Positions 5,977 through 9,921 of a DNA stretch of 9,921 nucleotides are shown here, piece by piece. The DNA comes from Planctomycetes bacterium RIFOXYC2_FULL_41_27 (GTDB taxonomy: Bacteria > Planctomycetota > Brocadiia > Brocadiales > Brocadiaceae): NCBI GenBank assembly GCA_001828645.1, contig MHZD01000064.1, forward strand, positions 1 through 9,921, in the 5' to 3' direction. Below the pieces are notes generated by a model. That model made no database searches. It saw only the letters and a program-made list of their open reading frames with translations, and was not told where the DNA came from. The stretch's first letter is position 1; each line of letters starts with the position of its first letter. The position numbers and the translations under genes are program-made.

Positions 5977-6973
5977 GCTTTGTAAGACACCTGTTGACTA
6001 ACAATTTCGGTCCATTTTAATTTATGCTCGTACTTTATAGCGGTGTCTCTTTTTAGATTTTCAATATAATTATCAATAAAATCAGATGGGTCGTGTAAAA
6101 GTCTTAGATAATATTTTAGAGAAGGATAGATACCGTTTATAATTACTTGGCAACCATGAATTTTAGATATCTTGGAAATCTCAGTGGCAACATTTTCAAT
6201 ATCTGTTAAATCTTCCCCTACAGTAGATAATAAATAATATCGCTGTATCGGATGAGATTTAAACTTTTCGTAAGCATCTCTAATTAACTGAGTATTTATT
6301 GGAATCCCATGTTTGATTTCTACAGCTTCAAACACTTTAGTTTTCGTGTCTCTAACTTCAATATCACCAACCCTACCGGAGCTTTTATCGGAAGAAGTAT
6401 GTTCTTCCAGAGACATTAATATTTTGTTCTCAAATCGCTTTAGCTCTTTAATCATGCATTGATACACAGCATAAACTGCTAAGGTAGGTAATCTGGATGC
6501 TCCGCGAGACGAATAATTGAATTCAAAGTGTTGCTTCAGGTAGCTAATGATTGTTGATATTGGAAGATTTGTTGGCTTTGCCAGATCAATATTTTTCCGT
6601 TCTCGATGTTCAATAAGTTTTATGAATAATATTAATAGATAATTTTCTGGAGATTTACTTTGATTCTGGATTTGCTCAAGTAGATAAAGAAATGATGATT
6701 TTAATTTTTGCGGTGTTATCTTACCAGGGTATTTAAAATCGTAAGGTCTATTTTGTTCTAACGACCTAGTCAACCAGCCACTTTCAGACATGGAGGGAAA
6801 CCCCATTGTTTTCATAAATGGTGTTATATACTTTGCATCAACACCCCTGCCTGAATAACCTCCATCCATGTTTTCCTGGTGAAATCTAATATCTCGGTCA
6901 GGATTATGTAACTTATGAACAAGGCTTGTTATTAAAACAGTTAAAACCCCCTTTCCTCTTTCAAAATTATCTA

Positions 6974-7123
6974 CTATATTTGTAAATTTGATTTTTCATA
7001 CTCATCTAATTGATTGAATATCTGTTGAAAAGTCCCTTTATTAAATGCAGCCAATGCCTTCTTGTATATTTCTTGAAGTATTTCCGTGTGCGGTTTACCT
7101 TTGTGTTTAGTTATCTCTATCAT
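6974..7123 (-). CDS. N-terminal fragment of the endonuclease (49 aa, zero frame)
   Basis: ATG at 7123-7121 overlaps the methyltransferase stop (ATGA), the usual arrangement for coupled R-M genes. The product starts MIEITKHKGKPHTEILQEIY and ends DEYEKSNLQI before TAG. It is helical and charged, like the N-terminal part of an endonuclease, and has no independent domain. It is listed separately because it is a distinct translated frame; on present sequence translation would end here unless ribosomes shift. Confidence 0.65.
   Translation of the reverse strand: MIEITKHKGKPHTEILQEIYKKALAAFNKGTFQQIFNQLDEYEKSNLQI
6983..6996 (-). other. Frameshift site: A5 tract and A-AAT-TTA slippery heptamer
   Basis: Minus strand. 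The zero-frame codons are GAA AAA TCA AAT TTA CAA ATA TAG. The heptamer AAATTTA (6989-6983) is in the phase X-XXY-YYZ required for -1 slippage, and the slip leads exactly into the long endonuclease frame. The stop is two codons downstream. An A5 tract (6996-6992) just upstream offers a simpler route: one more A restores the frame as well. I see no convincing stimulatory hairpin downstream and no strong internal Shine-Dalgarno upstream. Confidence 0.5.
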
Positions 7124-8244
7124 ACAAAAAGCCCAAGAGGTTTTTGTATACAAACATAAGTATTTTCAAGTCTCTCTCTGGCGTATTTGCAATAATCCTC
7201 ATTTATTTCTATACCAATATACCGCCTGTCGATCTCTTTTGCAGCAACTGCAGTAGTTCCGCTTCCAACAAATGGGTCAAGAACAATATCATTCGGTTTT
7301 GAAAGGAGTTTGATTAATTCTTTTATTATAGACAATGGATAAATGGCTGGATGCTTGCAACCCTTTATTGTTTCAACTGCACATTCTATTATATCCCTTT
7401 TTATTGGCTCACCTTTAATTTTTATAATAGTAAATCCTTTTTTCAAAAGCTGATATTTCCTGCCTCCATCTTGTCCACCAAATGGCTCGGAATGAATACC
7501 TTTTATCTTCATTCTAAAACTCTCTATCTTTCCACCTTTTACTTCTTGAATTACGTCTTGAAGCTCGCAAAGTGCAATTTTCTTTTGTTCCAGAGTAAGA
7601 TCGGAATTTTCTATAAGCCCAAAATACTTCTGCCCTATGTTGTTTCCATTATTTCGCTTGTTTTTTATTTCATTATTATTCATAAAATCTTTCAAATCGT
7701 AATAGTAATCTTCACTCTTTACAAAATGAAAAAAAGGTTCCGTGCTACTTACAAGTCTTCTACGATATTGTCTTGGTGTCGGATTGAGTTTTACCCAAGT
7801 GATATTATTTACAAGTTTTACCTGGCAACTTTTTAATACCTTTAAGGCGAATCTATATGGAATTAGTTGCAGGCTTCCCTCTAAATATTTATCACCTAGA
7901 TTAAATATGATACTTCCATCAATTCTTAAGACACGAATACACTCTGAAAAGATATTAATCAAACTATCCATGTATTCTTCAACAGTTTTTTCATTACCTA
8001 TACCACAACCATAATCCCTTTGCCTGAAATATGGTGGCGAAGTAATTATCAAATTTATTTTATTATCTGGGATTGATTTTAATGTATTTAAGTTGTCTCC
8101 ATGAACTATGTTATCTAAAAATAGTTCAGGTAAAATAACCCTATCGCCATATATAACTGTGGTTTCTTTTACTCCATCTTTATTGTATTTTGTAGAAAAT
8201 TTTTTCTTGATTTTAACTTTCACGTAACAATAATCCAAAAACAA
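7120..8244 (-). CDS. DNA methyltransferase of an R-M system, beta class (N4-cytosine or N6-adenine)
   Basis: This enzyme transfers a methyl group from S-adenosylmethionine to an exocyclic amino group in the recognition site, protecting host DNA from the neighbouring endonuclease. The 374 residues show the beta-class order: catalytic motif IV first (IITSPPY, 66-72), then a variable target-recognition region, then the AdoMet-binding motif DPFVGSGTT (323-331) followed by YIGIEINEDY. TSPPY favours N4-cytosine methylation, but N6-adenine is possible. WVKLNPTPRQYRRRL and the following FFHFVKS are typical of this group. The start is TTG at 8244 with AAGGT about 8 nt upstream; an in-frame GTG at 8223 is an alternative. 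A strong promoter lies about 60 nt further up. The 3' end overlaps the endonuclease start as ATGA. The region is AT-rich compared with the left part of the window. No controller (C) protein gene is present. Confidence 0.9.
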   Translation of the reverse strand: MFLDYCYVKVKIKKKFSTKYNKDGVKETTVIYGDRVILPELFLDNIVHGDNLNTLKSIPDNKINLIITSPPYFRQRDYGCGIGNEKTVEEYMDSLINIFSECIRVLRIDGSIIFNLGDKYLEGSLQLIPYRFALKVLKSCQVKLVNNITWVKLNPTPRQYRRRLVSSTEPFFHFVKSEDYYYDLKDFMNNNEIKNKRNNGNNIGQKYFGLIENSDLTLEQKKIALCELQDVIQEVKGGKIESFRMKIKGIHSEPFGGQDGGRKYQLLKKGFTIIKIKGEPIKRDIIECAVETIKGCKHPAIYPLSIIKELIKLLSKPNDIVLDPFVGSGTTAVAAKEIDRRYIGIEINEDYCKYARERLENTYVCIQKPLGLFV

Positions 8245-8247
8245 AAT

Positions 8248-8302
8248 TGTTACCTTGTATAAAGAGGCAAATACGTTTTTTTAAAAGTGTAATAATGTTA
8301 CC
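8248..8302. repeat. Repeated TGTTACC and small dyad in the methyltransferase leader
   Basis: TGTTACC occurs at 8248-8254 and 8296-8302 (+ strand), 48 bp apart. The right copy is part of the dyad GTAA-TAATG-TTAC (8289-8301). Both lie between the promoter and the methyltransferase start, where an operator would act. A role in autoregulation is only a guess. Confidence 0.3.
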
Positions 8303-8311
8303 AACAAAAGT

Positions 8312-8339
8312 ATTAAATATTGTTTTTTATGTTTGTCAA
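8312..8339 (-). promoter_or_regulatory. Strong sigma70-type promoter for the R-M (and argS) transcript
   Basis: On the minus strand a perfect TTGACA (8339-8334) and TTTAAT (8317-8312, five of six) are separated by 16 nt. The start would be near 8305, about 60 nt before the methyltransferase start codon. It sits just past the trpS stop (8358), in the 113-bp gap. Because downstream genes overlap each other, this promoter may also drive argS. Confidence 0.62.
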
Positions 8340-8357
8340 TTGTTTTCTATTTTTTGG

Positions 8358-9335
8358 TTATATCAAACCCATCTTCTTTTTTACTTCGATCATAGTATTT
8401 TCTGCAATATTTTTACATTTCTTTGCGCTTGTATGCAAGAGGTCTAGCAGATAATCTGGATTCTTAATTAATTGTTCGTATCTATAGCGAATGGGGGTTA
8501 GGGCTTCAACGATATTGTCTGACAGAATCTTTTTACATTCAATACAGCCAATCTCGGCAGAACGGCACACCACATTGATGCGATCAATCTGTTCTTTTTT
8601 AGAAAAATACTTATGCAGGGTGAAGAGGTTGCAGATATCGGGATTTCCCGGGTCGGTGCGCCTTTTTCTGTTCTCATCGGTTACTGCTGTTGATAGTTTC
8701 TTCCATATCGATTCAGGAGATTCTACCAGCGATATATAATTTCCCAGGCTCTTGCTCATTTTGGTTTTGCCATCGAGTCCCATAATTCTTGGGGCTTCGG
8801 AGAGTATCTCCATAGGATCGGGGAATGTTTCACCATATCGCATGTTAAATTTTCTGGCAATTTCCCTGCATAGTTCAATATGCTGCACCTGGTCTTCACC
8901 AACTGGCACTGCCTCACCCTTATAAAGCAAGATGTCTGCTGCCTGCAAAACAGGATAGGTAAATAAGCCGGCATTGATGTTTTCTCTGTGCTGTTTTGAC
9001 TTGTCTTTAAATTGGGTCATACGCTCTAAATGCCCTATAGGAGTAACTGTATTTAATATCCATGCGAGTTCTGTATGTTCAGGCACGTGTGATTGGACAA
9101 AGATAATGCAACGGTTAGGGTCAAGGCCAGCTGCAATATTGACGGATGCTGCGTTGAGAATGCGCTTTTGCATATCTTCCGGGTTGTATTCAATGGTGAT
9201 TGCATGGTAATCCACGATGCAGAAGATACAATCATATTGGTCAATCATCCGCACCCAGTTCCTAATCGCTCCCAGGTAATTGCCGATGTGCACGTCCCCG
9301 CTGGGTTGAATTCCGCTAAAAAGTCGCTTTTTCAT
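8358..9335 (-). CDS. trpS: Tryptophanyl-tRNA synthetase
   Basis: This class I synthetase attaches tryptophan to tRNA-Trp and works as a dimer. At 325 residues it has the usual bacterial length. It opens MKKRLFSGIQPSGDVHIGNY with the HIGN signature (16-19). GEDQVQHIELCREIARKFN (146-164) is the conserved active-site region, and KMSKS (192-196) in TKMSKSLGNY closes the ATP site. The C-terminal helices include ALTPIRYRYEQL. The start is supported by AAGGA (9343-9347), 7 nt before the ATG. The upstream aminotransferase ends 28 bp away on the same strand, so the two are probably in one transcript. No terminator is evident after the stop before the R-M promoter. Confidence 0.97.
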   Translation of the reverse strand: MKKRLFSGIQPSGDVHIGNYLGAIRNWVRMIDQYDCIFCIVDYHAITIEYNPEDMQKRILNAASVNIAAGLDPNRCIIFVQSHVPEHTELAWILNTVTPIGHLERMTQFKDKSKQHRENINAGLFTYPVLQAADILLYKGEAVPVGEDQVQHIELCREIARKFNMRYGETFPDPMEILSEAPRIMGLDGKTKMSKSLGNYISLVESPESIWKKLSTAVTDENRKRRTDPGNPDICNLFTLHKYFSKKEQIDRINVVCRSAEIGCIECKKILSDNIVEALTPIRYRYEQLIKNPDYLLDLLHTSAKKCKNIAENTMIEVKKKMGLI

Positions 9336-9363
9336 GAAATAATCCTTACCTTAATTAATATTT

Positions 9364-9921
9364 TCATCGCAAAGGATGCAATATTTTTTTGATCCGCCTG
9401 GCTGCCTCCCTGGTATTTTTGACACTGGGAACCAAGGCAAATCGTACGTAACCTTCGCCGGGATTTAATCCGCTTTCTGTCTTATCGCTAATCCATGCTC
9501 CTGGTGTCGTTACTATGGCGATGTCGGGGGAAAGTAATTTTCTGGCAAAATCGACAGAGGTCATTCCCTGCGGCGCCTTTTGCCATAAATAAATTGTGGC
9601 TTCCGGCGTACAATCGGGGAGCTTGATGCGCTTGAATGCATCCACCAATAAATCCCTTTTGATCTTATATTCAGCCCTCATCTTTTCGACATGGGTTTCA
9701 TCGCCGAGGGCGGCAATGGCTCCATCCTGTATAAATGTTGCCGTACCAGAATCAATATTTGTTTTAACCTTTTTAAATATATCTACAATCTGCTTATCGC
9801 CAGCTACCCAGCCCACCCGATAGCAGGTCATGGCGCTCCTCTTGGAGAAAGAATTAAAGACAATAACCCCTTCTTTTGTAATCTCCAGGATGCTGTGAGG
9901 CGGTTCATTAAAATAAATTTC
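9364..9921 (-). CDS. Class I/II PLP-dependent aminotransferase, DapL/DapC-like (partial)
   Basis: The C-terminal 185 residues of a fold-type I aminotransferase run off the right edge, since the frame is still open at 9921. The visible part begins EIYFNEPPHSILEITKEG. FNSFSKRSAMTCYRVGW contains the lysine expected to hold pyridoxal phosphate (SFSKRS) and the following conserved Arg-x-Gly-Trp. Downstream are FIQDGAIAAL, TPEATIYLWQKAP and the C-terminal arginine segment GYVRFALVPS that binds the substrate carboxylate. This pattern is typical of LL-diaminopimelate or N-succinyl-diaminopimelate aminotransferases, which would place it in lysine and peptidoglycan precursor synthesis. Related aspartate-type enzymes cannot be excluded without the N-terminal half. 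An ATG at 9831 is internal and is not the start. trpS follows after 28 bp. Confidence 0.88.
   Translation of the reverse strand, partial: EIYFNEPPHSILEITKEGVIVFNSFSKRSAMTCYRVGWVAGDKQIVDIFKKVKTNIDSGTATFIQDGAIAALGDETHVEKMRAEYKIKRDLLVDAFKRIKLPDCTPEATIYLWQKAPQGMTSVDFARKLLSPDIAIVTTPGAWISDKTESGLNPGEGYVRFALVPSVKNTREAARRIKKILHPLR

Larger units (their letters stand above)
5970..7123 (-). pseudogene. Type II restriction endonuclease, PD-(D/E)XK, SacI-like; split by a frameshift
   Basis: Two frames together make one protein of about 384 residues. The first runs from ATG 7123 to TAG at 6976-6974 (49 codons). The second is open from 6995 to TAA at 5972-5970. Before its first in-frame ATG (6869) it reads NIVDNFERGKGVLTVL and then HNPDRDIRFHQEN, clearly protein and not leader. 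The second frame holds TPFMKTMGFPSMSESGWLTR and a nuclease core GDIEV...AVEIKHG, which supplies the Asp and the ExK pair (Asp169, Glu184, Lys186 counted from 6869). Layout and the DPR/GF.../PYD pattern recall the SacI family, recalled from memory and not searched. It would cleave the site protected by the upstream methyltransferase, whose TGA it overlaps as ATGA. A -1 shift at 6983-6989 or one extra A in 6992-6996 rejoins the frames. It may be dead, phase-variable, frameshift-expressed, or a sequencing error. The target site is unknown. Confidence 0.78.

Noticed and set aside
6867..6869. ATG at 6869 as the start of an intact 299-residue endonuclease
   Set aside because: The same frame reads 42 codons of plausible protein upstream (DNFERGKGVLTVL, HNPDRDIRFHQEN), and the methyltransferase-coupled start is at 7123, so 6869 is most likely internal.
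8247..8447. Plus-strand open frame of 66 codons over the R-M promoter and trpS 3' end
   Set aside because: It is Phe/Leu/Cys-rich from AT-rich complement, overlaps trpS, and has no ribosome binding site or family features.

Overview
The window looks like an ordinary stretch of bacterial chromosome carrying a small restriction-modification (R-M) cassette. It encodes two aminoacyl-tRNA synthetases, an aminotransferase of the lysine/diaminopimelate type, a CbiM-type Co/Ni transport component, an Ogt-type DNA repair protein, a sugar-nucleotide epimerase/reductase and one tRNA-Ala. The organism cannot be fixed from the sequence. Moderate-to-low GC, CbiM, and dispersed repeats of the 'CACAAAG/CGCAGAG' and 'CCCCCTCC...GGAGGGGG' kinds would suit an anaerobic, environmental, Planctomycetes-like (for example anammox-type) bacterium. 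That is a weak inference.

Layout, left to right. Positions 2-121 (+) hold the last 39 codons of an unknown gene, followed by an empty convergent gap. An epimerase (342-1241, -) comes next. Between it and tRNA-Ala(CGC) (1483-1559, -) is a non-coding stretch with three copies of an 8-9-nt-periodic purine-rich repeat, two of them facing each other. A fourth copy abuts the start of a membrane protein with an HExxH motif (1885-2646, +). That gene overlaps by 26 bp an Ogt-type alkyltransferase (2621-3370, +). The alkyltransferase carries, in frame, a 112-bp palindromic element with 19-bp perfect inverted repeats and an 8-bp flanking duplication.

The rest of the window reads on the minus strand. 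In transcription order (right to left) these are a partial class I/II aminotransferase (9364-9921), trpS (8358-9335), a strong sigma70-like promoter (8312-8339), a beta-class DNA methyltransferase (7120-8244), a restriction endonuclease gene split by a frameshift (5970-7123), argS (4273-5976) and cbiM (3416-4051).

The methyltransferase and endonuclease overlap by ATGA, and the endonuclease overlaps the start of argS by 7 bp. The cassette is therefore wedged between trpS and argS, and argS probably depends on cassette transcription.

Main points of interest: (1) the endonuclease reading frame breaks at a spot containing both an A5 tract and a perfect A-AAT-TTA slippery heptamer, so inactivation, phase variation and programmed frameshifting are all possible; (2) a palindromic MITE-like element was domesticated inside the ogt coding sequence; (3) ArgRS has AVHH in place of the class I HVGH/HIGH signature; (4) a periodic repeat family surrounds the tRNA.
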